DNA of 39,066 nucleotides from Candidatus Woesearchaeota archaeon (GCA_017608525.1 JAFCFS010000007.1:1-39066); one strand, 5' to 3'; shown: positions 1-8,436, counted from the first letter of the stretch. A program made the numbers and translations. The notes: generated by a model not told the origin, from the letters alone.

Positions 1-1685
1 AATAAAAATTCTCCATCGACAAAACAATCGAGAGTTAAGCCTTTTCTTCCAACCCTAAACACGATGTTGTTGCCCCTTTCTTTGATTTCAAATTCGACAT
101 TTTTTTGCTCCGCTCTTTTGCTAGTAACAGGTCTTACCTCCAACTTAACACCTATTTTCTTTTCAATAGATGCTATTCTTTTTCCTGCCCTTCCAATCAA
201 TTTAGGAATGCTTTTCTCAGGTACATAGACAATAGCTGAATTTTCTCCTGTCATCACTGCTTCTGCCGCACCAACATATTTTAACATTTCCCTTTCTATT
301 TGTTTTGCAGCCAAAATTCTAGCTGCCGAAATCATGCTGGGTGATGCTTTAACAGGGATTACAACAGTTTCCTCACCATAGGAATAAATTTCAAATTCCA
401 ATTTTTCTGTTTCAAAATCCCTAACTTCTACAACAGGTCTGGCAAGATCAGCTTCGGTCATCCCAGTTGGAACCTTAACAACCATCCTCAAATCAAGAAC
501 CTTCCATACTTTACCATTTTTAATAAATATTACAGTATCTATTATTTGGGGAATTACACCAAGCTCTATTCTTCCAATAAATCTTTGAATTGCGTCTATT
601 GGATTAGTTGCATGAACAACTCCTATGAAGCCTATTCCCGCAAGCCTTAAATCGCTGAATAATTCAAAATCATCTGTATTTCTCATTTCGTCAAAAATTG
701 CATAATCTGGTCTTGAAAGGAGGAGAATATCGTGTATTTCTTGCGGCGTAGCATGGCTTATCGCATATTGGGTGATCTCAGCTCCTAAAACTAAATCCCT
801 AGGTGCTTCAACTGTTTTAACAACCTTTCTTTTTGAAGCATAAAATTCAGCAAGGCTCTGTGCAAATGTGGTTTTTCCATGTCCGGGTGCACCTGCTATC
901 AATATTCCTTCAGCTTGCTCACTCAGTCTTCTTTTCAATTTTTCACTTAATCTATAGTCCTCAAGTTTTAATCTCTTAACAGGCTTAACTGCAGTAATTT
1001 CCCAACCGTCAGACAATGGAGGTCTTGTTATAACAATCCTATAATTCCCAAACTGAACAATTGTACTTCCTTCTCTTTCTATTTCTATAAATGCATTCTT
1101 AACCATTTTTGTTTTTTCAATAATCTCAACTGAAAATTTTTTTATGTCTTCCTGAGTTAATATTTTCTCACCGACTTCAACAAATTCCCATCTTCCAGGG
1201 AAGCCCTTCTTTCCAAATGGCCTAAGTCCTTCTTTAAGATGTATGCTCATTATATCTTCATCGAAAAATTTCTCAATTGAAAGTTTCTTGAGTTCAATAG
1301 AAGGTCTAACAAATATAACATTAATTCCTTTAGCTTTAGCAACTTCATTTTGAACTTCGTTTGATGTGATTAGAGTACAATCTTCATCGTAAGCTAAATC
1401 TATAATTAGATTGTCTACCCCTTCCAAATCTAACTTTTCTAATTCGCTTGGTGTTGGCCGCTTTCCAGAGAAAATAATATTGCCATGCTTCCTTAACTTT
1501 TTAATCTCTTCCAAACCAATAAATCCCGTAGATTTTCCCTTTGATGCTTCCTTCCTTAAACAGCTTACAAGAGCTTCGTGTATTACAATTGTATCAACGA
1601 CAATCTCTCCTCTATCTATTTTTTTTGAAAGTACGCCTTCAACCAGTGCCGATACATCGGGAATTATTCTTTCGTATGTTTCCAT
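1..1685 (-). CDS. PIN-ATPase-KH protein (PINc/VapC-type ATPase), 3' end cut by window edge
   Basis: About 561 codons are visible on the minus strand; the gene runs off the window start. The N-terminal ~120 residues look like a PIN nuclease domain (D10 in PDVSAL, then acidic residues in DLAYDEDC). A VirB11/GspE-like ATPase follows, with Walker A GAPGHGKT (K271) and a Walker B-like RPDYAIFDEMR. A KH-like RNA-binding domain near residues 480-540 carries the GRAGKR GxxG loop (about residue 496). This order matches the archaeal PIN-ATPase-KH family (COG1855), usually about 600 aa, so only the extreme C-terminus is missing. The start ATG lies 1 nt past the trmI stop, and AAGGAGAA in the trmI end is the ribosome site, so the two are cotranscribed. 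The family is thought to act in RNA processing; its substrate is unknown. Confidence 0.9.
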   Translation of the reverse strand, partial: METYERIIPDVSALVEGVLSKKIDRGEIVVDTIVIHEALVSCLRKEASKGKSTGFIGLEEIKKLRKHGNIIFSGKRPTPSELEKLDLEGVDNLIIDLAYDEDCTLITSNEVQNEVAKAKGINVIFVRPSIELKKLSIEKFFDEDIMSIHLKEGLRPFGKKGFPGRWEFVEVGEKILTQEDIKKFSVEIIEKTKMVKNAFIEIEREGSTIVQFGNYRIVITRPPLSDGWEITAVKPVKRLKLEDYRLSEKLKRRLSEQAEGILIAGAPGHGKTTFAQSLAEFYASKRKVVKTVEAPRDLVLGAEITQYAISHATPQEIHDILLLSRPDYAIFDEMRNTDDFELFSDLRLAGIGFIGVVHATNPIDAIQRFIGRIELGVIPQIIDTVIFIKNGKVWKVLDLRMVVKVPTGMTEADLARPVVEVRDFETEKLEFEIYSYGEETVVIPVKASPSMISAARILAAKQIEREMLKYVGAAEAVMTGENSAIVYVPEKSIPKLIGRAGKRIASIEKKIGVKLEVRPVTSKRAEQKNVEFEIKERGNNIVFRVGRKGLTLDCFVDGEFL

Positions 1686-1686
1686 T

Positions 1687-2403
1687 TTATATTCTCCTTG
1701 CAAAAACGATAAATGCGCTATGCCCTATTATTTTATTTTTTGGTCTGACTTTCTTTTCTTCAACAAACCACCCCCTTTCTAAAATTTCTAAAACTTTTGT
1801 AACGATAAAATTTCTTCTCTTTGCATACTCTACCAATTTCATCACCTGAACTATTGTGGGCAAATAACATACAAGAAATGCTCCACTCTTTAAAGCTTTT
1901 TGAGCATGGTCCAAAACTTTCCAAGGTTCGGGTAAATCCAAAACAACCAAGTCAACATTTTTTTCATCAATTCCTTCTTCTATATTCTTATTTTTTATTT
2001 TCACATTTTTCGCATTGAATAACTTAATGTTCTCCCTTGCAATTTTTATGTAATGTTTGTTAACTTCATAACTTACAACTTTTTTTACAAATCTAGCAAG
2101 AGATATTGCCAGAAATCCACACCCTGTTCCTGCATCAACAACAATTGAATTTTTATCTATACTTGAATAATAAATTATAATTGCAATATCTTTCGGCATA
2201 GGTATTTGTGGTCCCCTCTTTATTTTTTTAATCAAATCGATGAATTTAGGCTCAACTACATAAAACTTTTTTCCAAGGTGTGTCTCTACAATTTTTTTAT
2301 TTTTGATATCTTTTTCTTTAACATAACCGAACTGTGTATGAAAATCTCCTCTCTCCCAAAAAAATTTTTTTCCTCTTTCATCAATTAAAACTTTCTTTAC
2401 CAT
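1687..2403 (-). CDS. trmI: tRNA (adenine57/58-N1)-methyltransferase TrmI
   Basis: This 238-aa SAM-dependent enzyme methylates N1 of adenines in the T-loop of tRNA (A58, and A57 in archaea). SAM motif I is VVDAGTGCG (residues 88-96). The family motif DLPEPW is at 156-161, and the C-terminal KIIGHSAFIVFARR is the usual TrmI ending. The N-terminal ~70 residues form the small beta domain, with the PQIPMPKD linker before the Rossmann fold. The length is normal for an archaeal TrmI tetramer subunit. The start overlaps the upstream HExxH gene by 7 nt, and GGAG lies just before the ATG. It precedes the PIN-ATPase-KH gene in the same operon, fitting an RNA-maturation theme. Confidence 0.92.
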   Translation of the reverse strand: MVKKVLIDERGKKFFWERGDFHTQFGYVKEKDIKNKKIVETHLGKKFYVVEPKFIDLIKKIKRGPQIPMPKDIAIIIYYSSIDKNSIVVDAGTGCGFLAISLARFVKKVVSYEVNKHYIKIARENIKLFNAKNVKIKNKNIEEGIDEKNVDLVVLDLPEPWKVLDHAQKALKSGAFLVCYLPTIVQVMKLVEYAKRRNFIVTKVLEILERGWFVEEKKVRPKNKIIGHSAFIVFARRI

Positions 2404-2987
2404 TTTATTACTCCATAATATTCAGCTATATCAGGATTTTTTATTATTTTAAAAACCTCTTTTAACCCGTATTTTTTATAAATTTTGCTGAAGAATTTAT
2501 AACCAAGTACATAGGACTCTAAAATATTTTCAACTTCAATCTCCTTTGAGCCGCTCTGTAAAAATTTAGTTAAAATTATTGATGGATAATACAAAACTTT
2601 TTCACATAATACAATAGCTTTTTCTTTCTTTTTTTTGAATATCTCTGCAGTTAAAAATCTTGCAGAACCCTCATTGATTATTTCATATTTTTTATTGTAT
2701 AATTTGTAAGCTTGATTAACTTTTAGATTTGCTATATGGACACATTCATGGATTAAATAATTCTCGTATTTCGTTGGGCATTTTTTTACAATTTCAATAT
2801 CTCTAACAAAAATTGTATCCGGAAATAAGGGGCTAACATAAGTAAATGGGCCAAACAAAGTAGGGAATGGTGAATCAGTTGCACTTTTTACTTCCACCCT
2901 TTTCCTTCCTAGCTTTTCATCGATGAAAGTTTCATATAAATTGAATACTTTCTCTGCAAGCTCATTAACATAGTCTTCCAGTTCCAT
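2397..2987 (-). CDS. Small HExxH zinc-metallopeptidase-like protein
   Basis: This 196-aa protein contains LIHECVH, an HExxH motif (H80, E81, H84). A second acidic residue follows in INEGSARF (E106), the spacing of a gluzincin zinc site. No signal peptide or membrane segment is visible, so it is probably cytosolic. I do not recognise a named family; it may be a minimal peptidase of the MA clan or an inactive relative. Its 3' end overlaps trmI by 7 nt, implying co-expression with tRNA modification and the PIN-ATPase. No strong ribosome site is visible. The zinc-site call rests on the motif only. Confidence 0.7.
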   Translation of the reverse strand: MELEDYVNELAEKVFNLYETFIDEKLGRKRVEVKSATDSPFPTLFGPFTYVSPLFPDTIFVRDIEIVKKCPTKYENYLIHECVHIANLKVNQAYKLYNKKYEIINEGSARFLTAEIFKKKKEKAIVLCEKVLYYPSIILTKFLQSGSKEIEVENILESYVLGYKFFSKIYKKYGLKEVFKIIKNPDIAEYYGVIKW

Positions 2988-3013
2988 TTTTAAAAGAAAT
3001 TAATTATCATTTT

Positions 3014-3667
3014 TTAAAATGTTTCGTATTTTTTAACAAGTTTAGAAATTATTTGGTCAAATTGATCGGAGGAATCAACATAAATCAACTTTGCATCTGA
3101 TTTTTTAATATAGCTTTCTATTTCATAACCAAGTCCTTTTTTAATAAATGGCCTATAAGCCAAAATAAATAGAGGCATTTTTGAACCTGCCCTAACCTCC
3201 TTGTGTATTTTTTCTCTTTTTACCCCAACATATGGTTTTTTACCGGCAAGTATTTTATAAATGTAAAGCCCATCTAAGAGTTCACTTAAAGAACCCAAAC
3301 TTAAACCTAAAAGCAAAACAACGTCGCCAAACAGTGCTATTGTCATGTGTTGCTTATACCAATCGCCAGTGTTAAAAAATTTGTACATTACTTTTTTGTC
3401 CATGTAATCTTTTAAATGCTTAATTCCAAAAACTTTATCGTTAAACGGAACAAGGCCGTAAATGATACTTTCTTTGTTTAATTCTTTACATTTTTTTGCA
3501 ATTTCGTAAGGAAGACCTTTTGCAGGTAACAATACCAACTCTACCTTTTTTCTAGATAAAATACTAGCAATCCTGTCAATTTCCTCTTTAAATCTTTTCT
3601 TTCCAATTTTCAGTAATCTAAAATAGTGGTACTCTATATTTCCAGGGCCAAGAAGGCAGATTCTCAT
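3014..3667 (-). CDS. Rossmann-fold protein, LOG/SLOG-like
   Basis: This 217-aa protein starts with a beta-alpha opening (MRICLLGPGNIEYHY) and later has GDVVLLLGLSLGSLSELLDGL. That stretch resembles the PGGxGTxxE nucleotide-binding loop of LOG/lysine-decarboxylase-like and SLOG proteins, with the glycines partly kept and one Glu retained. The middle part, with YxFFNTGDWYKQH, is not familiar. A T/A-rich TATA-like run (about 3690-3700) precedes the ATG on the minus strand, so it may head the operon with the HExxH, trmI and PIN-ATPase genes. A nucleotide- or nucleotide-sugar-binding role is possible; the activity is unknown. Confidence 0.6.
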   Translation of the reverse strand: MRICLLGPGNIEYHYFRLLKIGKKRFKEEIDRIASILSRKKVELVLLPAKGLPYEIAKKCKELNKESIIYGLVPFNDKVFGIKHLKDYMDKKVMYKFFNTGDWYKQHMTIALFGDVVLLLGLSLGSLSELLDGLYIYKILAGKKPYVGVKREKIHKEVRAGSKMPLFILAYRPFIKKGLGYEIESYIKKSDAKLIYVDSSDQFDQIISKLVKKYETF

Positions 3668-3712
3668 GTACTTTATAGATACTCTTATTTTTAAAAAATT
3701 TTTGTAGAGAAA

Positions 3713-3721
3713 TTTTATATA
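3713..3721 (+). promoter_or_regulatory. TATA box of the acyl-CoA synthetase operon
   Basis: TTTTATATA is centred 27 nt before the ATG at 3744. That is archaeal TATA-to-start-site spacing, so the mRNA is probably leaderless. This supports ATG 3744 over the in-frame TTG at 3735. Confidence 0.6.
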
Positions 3722-3743
3722 GGATTTTTTCTTATTGTTGTTT

Positions 3744-4370
3744 ATGATTTTAAATTTTGAAGATACAAAAAGGCTAATTGAAAGTTACAATATCAAATTC
3801 TGCAAAACGGAATTTGCAAAAGATAAAAAGGGAATTATACATGCAGCAAAGAAAATTGGGTTCCCAGTTGTTTTAAAAATTGTTTCACAGAAAATAGTAC
3901 ATAAGACAGATTTTGGCGGTGTGAAACTGAACCTAAAAAACGAAAATGAATTAATCGAGGCGTATAATGAAATTTTGAAAAGTATAAGCAAAAGGCTAAT
4001 TGACGGATTTTTGGTGCAAAAGATGCTAGAGGGAGTGGAATTAATAATAGGTGCAAAGCAAGATGAACAATTTGGGCCTATAGTTTTGTTTGGTGCAGGG
4101 GGTATTTTTGTAGAATTAATTAAAGATTTCTCCATAAGGATTGCTCCAATAAATAAGAATGAAGCAATGAAAATGATTAAAGAAATTAAATCCTACCCTA
4201 TTTTAAGGGGTGCAAGAAAGGGGATTTATGTTGATATTGAAAAATTGGCTAAGATAATATCAAGTGTTTCAAAGCTTATTTGCGAGAATGAAATTAGAGA
4301 GCTTGATTTGAATCCCATAATTGCTAACGGAGAAAATATTGTTGTTGTAGATGCAAGGGTGATAGTATGA
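3744..4370 (+). CDS. acdB: Acyl/acetyl-CoA synthetase (ADP-forming), beta subunit
   Basis: This 208-aa ATP-grasp subunit belongs to the two-subunit ADP-forming acetyl/acyl-CoA synthetase, which converts acyl-CoA, ADP and phosphate to acid, CoA and ATP. It has the ATP-grasp_5 features: FPVVLKIVS, then HKTDFGGVKLNL, QKMLEGVELIIGAKQDEQFGP with LFGAGGIFVEL, and the C-terminal LDLNPII. Its size matches the separate beta subunits of Thermococcales. ATG 3744 is chosen from the TATA box; the upstream TTG would add only three residues. It overlaps the alpha gene by ATGA, so translation is coupled. In a fermentative archaeon this enzyme makes ATP by substrate-level phosphorylation. Substrate preference cannot be read from the sequence. 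Confidence 0.93.
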   Translation: MILNFEDTKRLIESYNIKFCKTEFAKDKKGIIHAAKKIGFPVVLKIVSQKIVHKTDFGGVKLNLKNENELIEAYNEILKSISKRLIDGFLVQKMLEGVELIIGAKQDEQFGPIVLFGAGGIFVELIKDFSIRIAPINKNEAMKMIKEIKSYPILRGARKGIYVDIEKLAKIISSVSKLICENEIRELDLNPIIANGENIVVVDARVIV

Positions 4371-5749
4371 ATCTTGAAAAATTATTTAATCCAAAAAGCA
4401 TTGCAGTCATTGGTGCATCGAGAGATAAAAAATCTGTGGGCTATGGCATTCTAAAAAATCTTAAATGCGGTGGATTTTTCAAATGTAGATTCAATAGACC
4501 ATTTAGAGGAAAAATATTTGCAGTTAATCCAAATGCGAAAAAGATTTTGGGATTTCAATGCTATGGTAAAGTTACAGATATTCCTTTTGATGTTGATCTT
4601 GCAATTATATGTGTTCCATCAAAAATCGTAAAAAAGGTTGCTTATGATTGTGTGGAAAAAGAAGTGGGCTCGGTAATTATAATTTCTGCAGGATTCTCAG
4701 AAACTGGAAAGGCTGGAAGAGAATTAGAGGAAGAGATTATTTCGCTTTTTAAAAAGAAAAAAATACCTGTTTTGGGGCCAAATTGTTTGGGTTTGATTAG
4801 ACCATCATCAAATCTAAATGCCACTTTTTCAAGAACAATGCCGCCAAAAGGACATGTAAGCTTTATAACACAATCAGGTGCATTGGCAGACAGCGTTATA
4901 GATTGGGCTATTGTTAACGATTATGGATTTAGCAACATAGTTAGTTGTGGAAATCAAGCTTATATAGAGATACACCACTTAGTTCAATGGGCAGCAAAAG
5001 ATAAAGAAACTAAAGCAATAGCACTCTACATAGAGAGTTTAAAAGATGGAAGGAAATTTGTCGAGTGTGTTAAAAAGATTAATAAGCCGATTGTTGTACT
5101 AAAAGCTGGTAAAACCTTTACTGGAAAAAAAGCAGTTAGTTCTCATACAGGAAGTCTAGCAGGAGATTATGATGTATACAAAGCTGCTTTTAAACAATTT
5201 GGAATTATTGAAGTTGAAACAATTGATGAATTATTTGACATTGCAAAAGTAGTTGCTGAACAACCGAAATGCAAAAATGAAATTGCTATAGTCACAAATG
5301 GAGGGGGATGCGGAGTTGTAGCTGCTGACCACTGTGCAAAGCTTGGTGTAAATCTTGTTGAACTAAAGGAAAAAACCATAAAAAAGCTAGACGAAAGCGG
5401 GGAAATGCATCCTGCCTATTCTAAAAGAAACCCGTTGGACTTAATTGGCGATGCTCTCCCCAAAAGGTATGAAGTTGCAATAAACACATTACTTTCAGAA
5501 GAATACATTCATGGACTAATAGTTATTCAAACCTTACAAACTATGACAGATTCTTTAGGGGATGCTAAGGTTATTGTGAAAGCAAAAAAAAGATTTAAAG
5601 AAAAGCCAATAATTTGTGCTTTTCTTGGAGGAAAATTTACTGAGAAGGGAGTTGCATACTTAAAAAGAAATAATGTTCCTGTTTATGACAATCTAAAAAA
5701 GGCTGTTATGGCTATTTCTGCACTAATTGAACTAAATAATAGAAATTAA
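4367..5749 (+). CDS. acdA: Acyl/acetyl-CoA synthetase (ADP-forming), alpha subunit
   Basis: This 460-aa subunit has an N-terminal CoA-binding Rossmann domain (SIAVIGASRDKKSVGYG, about residues 12-28), two succinyl-CoA-ligase-like domains, and the phospho-histidine motif SHTGSLAGD with catalytic His260. The glycine-rich IAIVTNGGGCGVVAAD follows at about 308-323. The length is normal for a stand-alone alpha subunit. It is expressed with the beta subunit through a 4-nt ATGA overlap. Its stop overlaps the stop of the convergent DUF362 gene by 4 nt (TTAA). The pair is typical of peptide- or sugar-fermenting archaea. Confidence 0.94.
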   Translation: MNLEKLFNPKSIAVIGASRDKKSVGYGILKNLKCGGFFKCRFNRPFRGKIFAVNPNAKKILGFQCYGKVTDIPFDVDLAIICVPSKIVKKVAYDCVEKEVGSVIIISAGFSETGKAGRELEEEIISLFKKKKIPVLGPNCLGLIRPSSNLNATFSRTMPPKGHVSFITQSGALADSVIDWAIVNDYGFSNIVSCGNQAYIEIHHLVQWAAKDKETKAIALYIESLKDGRKFVECVKKINKPIVVLKAGKTFTGKKAVSSHTGSLAGDYDVYKAAFKQFGIIEVETIDELFDIAKVVAEQPKCKNEIAIVTNGGGCGVVAADHCAKLGVNLVELKEKTIKKLDESGEMHPAYSKRNPLDLIGDALPKRYEVAINTLLSEEYIHGLIVIQTLQTMTDSLGDAKVIVKAKKRFKEKPIICAFLGGKFTEKGVAYLKRNNVPVYDNLKKAVMAISALIELNNRN

Positions 5750-6612
5750 ATCATCGATAACCAACTCTTTGGCTTTTCAAAATTAAATTTTTTAGGAGCA
5801 TCACCAACAATTTTTATTTCTCTCTTGCCCAACAATTTTTGTGCGAGTTCTAAATAATAAATTTTTTTCGGATCAAAGCCCATCAATTTTGAACAAAAAA
5901 TATCTACTGCAATAATATCTTCAGACGCCATAAAGAAATCTGTTTTTACAGGATTTCCTCCAACTTCGCATTTTTCCATCCCATAGGTTCCATCAATGAT
6001 TGTAAGATTTATTTTTTTAACCCTCAATAAATCTATAAGCCTTCTTTCGAACAATCTTTTTGCATATCTATCTTCAGTTAAACCAAGTGTATATTCTTTG
6101 TGTATTAAATATTTATTCCATCCTGTTTTTGGTTCTGGCTCCATTACACCCATCAAATTTTTAATTCCTAAGGTTGTTCCGGCTAAAGAATGACATTTTG
6201 GGACTGGGATATTGATTACGTATTTCGCATCAAGAAAAGTTTTGGCGATTTTGATTTTTTTCCACTCGAGCGCATTTTTGATCCTAACCTCTACAAATTT
6301 ATCTTCATTTAAATCGATTAATTCAACACCCAATTTATTATACAAGGAATTTTTAAACGCATCTTTTGTACTTTCGCCACCGCTTCCCTCTGCCACATAA
6401 GCAGTTTTTCCCTGTTCTTCCAACCATCTAATTATGGCTTTCAAAGTATTGACATTTGTTGCAACCCCGCTCCCTGGTTTTCCACCAATTGTAAGGTTTG
6501 GTTTTAGCAACACTTTTTTCGGTTTGATTTTCAAATTTAACAATTCGAGGCATTTAAAAATAGTTTTCTCTATGTCTTGCTTTATTCTTTTGTAAGAAAC
6601 TATTGCTTCCAT
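5746..6612 (-). CDS. DUF362 domain protein
   Basis: This 288-aa protein is of the DUF362 family: KKVLLKPNLT near residues 32-41, GVATNVNTLKAIIRWL, YVAEGSGGEST, VINIPVPKCHSLAGTTLGIKNLMG and a late DIIAVDIFCSKLMGFDP. No 4Fe-4S ferredoxin cysteines are present; some DUF362 proteins carry them. The biochemical function is unknown. It is cytosolic and convergent with the acyl-CoA synthetase operon, sharing a TTAA stop overlap. A TATA-like A/T run (about 6630-6645) lies upstream of its ATG. Confidence 0.85.
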   Translation of the reverse strand: MEAIVSYKRIKQDIEKTIFKCLELLNLKIKPKKVLLKPNLTIGGKPGSGVATNVNTLKAIIRWLEEQGKTAYVAEGSGGESTKDAFKNSLYNKLGVELIDLNEDKFVEVRIKNALEWKKIKIAKTFLDAKYVINIPVPKCHSLAGTTLGIKNLMGVMEPEPKTGWNKYLIHKEYTLGLTEDRYAKRLFERRLIDLLRVKKINLTIIDGTYGMEKCEVGGNPVKTDFFMASEDIIAVDIFCSKLMGFDPKKIYYLELAQKLLGKREIKIVGDAPKKFNFEKPKSWLSMI

Positions 6613-6670
6613 AACTGGTTAAGTGTAGAACAAATTTTTAATTTTTACGAACAAATTTTAACTCAAAAAA

Positions 6671-6678
6671 TTTATAAA
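6671..6678 (+). promoter_or_regulatory. TATA box upstream of the 6702 gene
   Basis: TTTATAAA is centred 27 nt before ATG 6702, again fitting leaderless transcription. Confidence 0.55.
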
Positions 6679-6701
6679 AAAGTTTTAAAAATAATTAATT
6701 T

Positions 6702-7079
6702 ATGAGCAAAACAATTCCGAAAAAAGAATTCGAAAAAAGAGCAAGAGCATTGGGTGCAATAAATTTTAGAAAAGAAGGACGGGACTGGAAACTTACATTT
6801 TATGGTGTTGATATAACATACATGGTAACTCACGGGAAAAGGAAAAAAGGCAATGAAGTTCCAATTGGCGGACCTTCAGGAATTGACCATGTTGCAAATG
6901 AAATGGCAAAGATAGCTAAATGGTATAGTCTACCTTATCCAGATGATCCACAATATTTTAAAAAAGTTTTAAAAGGTTATGAAAAATTGCCGAAAAGAAA
7001 AACAAGCCTGGACGATTTATTACTTATTTCTGTGCTTTCCTTTATTGCCTATTTGCTTTTGATTAATTTGATACTTTAG
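6702..7079 (+). CDS. Small tail-anchored protein of unknown function
   Basis: This 125-aa protein has a basic soluble N-terminal part (about 100 residues) and one hydrophobic C-terminal helix (about residues 104-125, ISVLSFIAYLLLINLIL). That is the topology of a tail-anchored membrane protein with its bulk in the cytoplasm. I do not recognise the family. A stretch near residues 30-60 (YGVDITYMVTHGKRKKGNEV, then PIGGPSGIDHV) looks conserved in character. The gene is monocistronic and its end overlaps the convergent DUF429 gene by 17 nt. Confidence 0.75.
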   Translation: MSKTIPKKEFEKRARALGAINFRKEGRDWKLTFYGVDITYMVTHGKRKKGNEVPIGGPSGIDHVANEMAKIAKWYSLPYPDDPQYFKKVLKGYEKLPKRKTSLDDLLLISVLSFIAYLLLINLIL

Positions 7080-7641
7080 GTAAAACAATTTCTCCTTCTT
7101 TTTTGTTTCCGAACTTTGATGTTTTACCAAGCAATTCAAGTCTTGCAACATAGGCTGCAGTTATCGCATCTAATTCATGGTGTGTTATTTTTTTATCAAA
7201 TTTTATACCTAGATTTTTTAGTCCATTAATTAAACCATCTTTATTCTTTTTTCTAGGTATTTTTAAGATATCTTGTGCTCCCCCCGGATATGTTTCCAAA
7301 ACTCTAAAACCAATTTTTTCAAGCTTTTTCTTTAATAGGATTCCCCCTTTTGTAAGACTTTCCATGCTTTTGATTAAAGGAGGATACGCTCTTATACCAA
7401 TTTTTCTCAATTGTATTTCAGCACTTCTTAACTTCCCATTTTTCGGCATCGAAAGAGGAGCATCTATTGCTATTAATTTCGGTTTTTCTTTTTTTATCAG
7501 GTTTATAATTTCATGATTTTGGTAGACAATAAACGTTCTTGCGGTTAAGTTAACTAAAATACAAATACCTGTTTTATTTTTTGGGTTTCCTGCCAAATCT
7601 ATTCCACATACTTTCACGTTTTTTCTTATAGATTTAAACAA
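7063..7641 (-). CDS. DUF429 protein (RNase H-like fold)
   Basis: This 192-aa protein has the DUF429 pattern: VCGIDLAGNPKNKTG near the N-terminus, KLIAIDAPLSMP at about 54-65, RKIGIRAYPPL, RVLETYPGGAQDIL, and the C-terminal HHELDAITAAYVARLE. The three conserved acidic positions (GID, AIDAPL, LDA) fit the RNase H-like fold of the family. Function is unknown. The start used is TTG with AAAGGT upstream; an in-frame GTG at 7617 (184 aa, MKVCGIDLAG) is a real alternative. It is divergent from the archaemetzincin gene. Confidence 0.82.
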   Translation of the reverse strand: MFKSIRKNVKVCGIDLAGNPKNKTGICILVNLTARTFIVYQNHEIINLIKKEKPKLIAIDAPLSMPKNGKLRSAEIQLRKIGIRAYPPLIKSMESLTKGGILLKKKLEKIGFRVLETYPGGAQDILKIPRKKNKDGLINGLKNLGIKFDKKITHHELDAITAAYVARLELLGKTSKFGNKKEGEIVLPKVSN

Positions 7642-7671
7642 ATTAAACCTTTCTATGAACTTGAAGAAAAA

Positions 7672-7680
7672 GATATAAAT
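7672..7680 (+). promoter_or_regulatory. TATA box of the archaemetzincin gene
   Basis: GATATAAAT is centred 27 nt before ATG 7703. It overlaps an in-frame upstream ATG at 7679, which argues that 7703 is the true start. Confidence 0.55.
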
Positions 7681-7702
7681 GAATTTGTACTATTTTAATT
7701 TA

Positions 7703-8311
7703 ATGAAAAAAGAAAAAATTAAAGTGGTATTGTGCTGTTTTGAGAAAATACCAAGCGATGTTATAAAAGAGGCAAAGAGCATTATAGAAAAAAAATTTAA
7801 TGCTGAAGTAAAGGTTGTCAAGGGACTTTTTCTTCCACCTACAAGGGTCAGAAAAGTTGAAGGGGTGCAGCAATTATTGGCAGATTCTTTTCTTGCACCA
7901 GTAGCTGCTCAAGCAGGAGAAGGTTATGGAATAGGGATAACAGTACAAGACATATACACACCTGATACAAATTTTGTTTTCGGATTGGCTTCACCTTTGT
8001 TGAGAAGTGCAATTGTTTCAACCTATAGATTGAAAGCAAAAGGAAGCGTACTGTTTTTAAGAAGAATTGCAAAGGAAATTGTCCACGAACTAGGACATGC
8101 TATTTACGACTTACCACATTGCAAAAATCCAAAATGTGTTATGCATTTCTCGAATAGCGTGGAAGATACAGATAAAAAATTAAATTCCTTCTGTTCCGAA
8201 TGTTTAGAAAAAATTAAAAGGGCAAAAAAAGAAAAAGAAGAATTAGAAAAGGTAAAAAACTTTTTCGAGGAGGTGAAAAGATGGGAAAAAAGGAAATACA
8301 AGACAAAATAA
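7703..8311 (+). CDS. amzA: Archaemetzincin-type zinc protease
   Basis: This 202-aa protein starts MKKEKIKVVL when the TATA box is used to pick ATG 7703. Its core is the archaemetzincin zinc motif: HELGH (H128, E129, H132), third His H139 followed by C140, then C145-V-M147 and a C-terminal FCSEC (C164, C167), giving the second zinc site of four cysteines. The N-terminal part has the family LPPTRVRK stretch and LFGLASPL-like strands. Unlike the standard HExxHxxGxxHC, the loop here is one residue longer and lacks the glycine (AIYDLP between H132 and H139). The family is a stand-alone cytosolic peptidase of unknown physiological substrate. A strongly SD-led small gene overlaps its end. Confidence 0.88.
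   Translation: MKKEKIKVVLCCFEKIPSDVIKEAKSIIEKKFNAEVKVVKGLFLPPTRVRKVEGVQQLLADSFLAPVAAQAGEGYGIGITVQDIYTPDTNFVFGLASPLLRSAIVSTYRLKAKGSVLFLRRIAKEIVHELGHAIYDLPHCKNPKCVMHFSNSVEDTDKKLNSFCSECLEKIKRAKKEKEELEKVKNFFEEVKRWEKRKYKTK
8267..8276 (+). promoter_or_regulatory. Strong Shine-Dalgarno site
   Basis: GAGGAGGTGA sits 4 nt before the ATG at 8281, a near-perfect match to the archaeal 16S rRNA tail. It lies inside the archaemetzincin coding sequence and supports the short gene that follows. Confidence 0.75.
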
Positions 8312-8436
8312 GAGATTTAATCAATTGGATAGTTATATTTGAAAACGAATATGGAATACCTAAAGAAGTAGTAGACGAATTAAGGGCGAAAATTGAAGAA
8401 ATAAGCAAGATGATCGATGAGCTAGAGATAAAGTAA
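8281..8436 (+). CDS. Small charged helical protein of unknown function (51 aa)
   Basis: The reading frame starts at the ATG just after a strong ribosome site and encodes 51 residues (MGKKEIQDKIRDL to IDELEIK). It is highly charged and should fold as two helices around an NEYGIPKEVVDE turn, with a coiled-coil-like second half. It begins inside the end of the archaemetzincin gene in another frame (31-nt overlap), so the two are probably coupled. Its stop abuts the stop of the convergent DUF763 gene. It could be a small partner of the protease; that is inference from position. Confidence 0.65.
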   Translation: MGKKEIQDKIRDLINWIVIFENEYGIPKEVVDELRAKIEEISKMIDELEIK

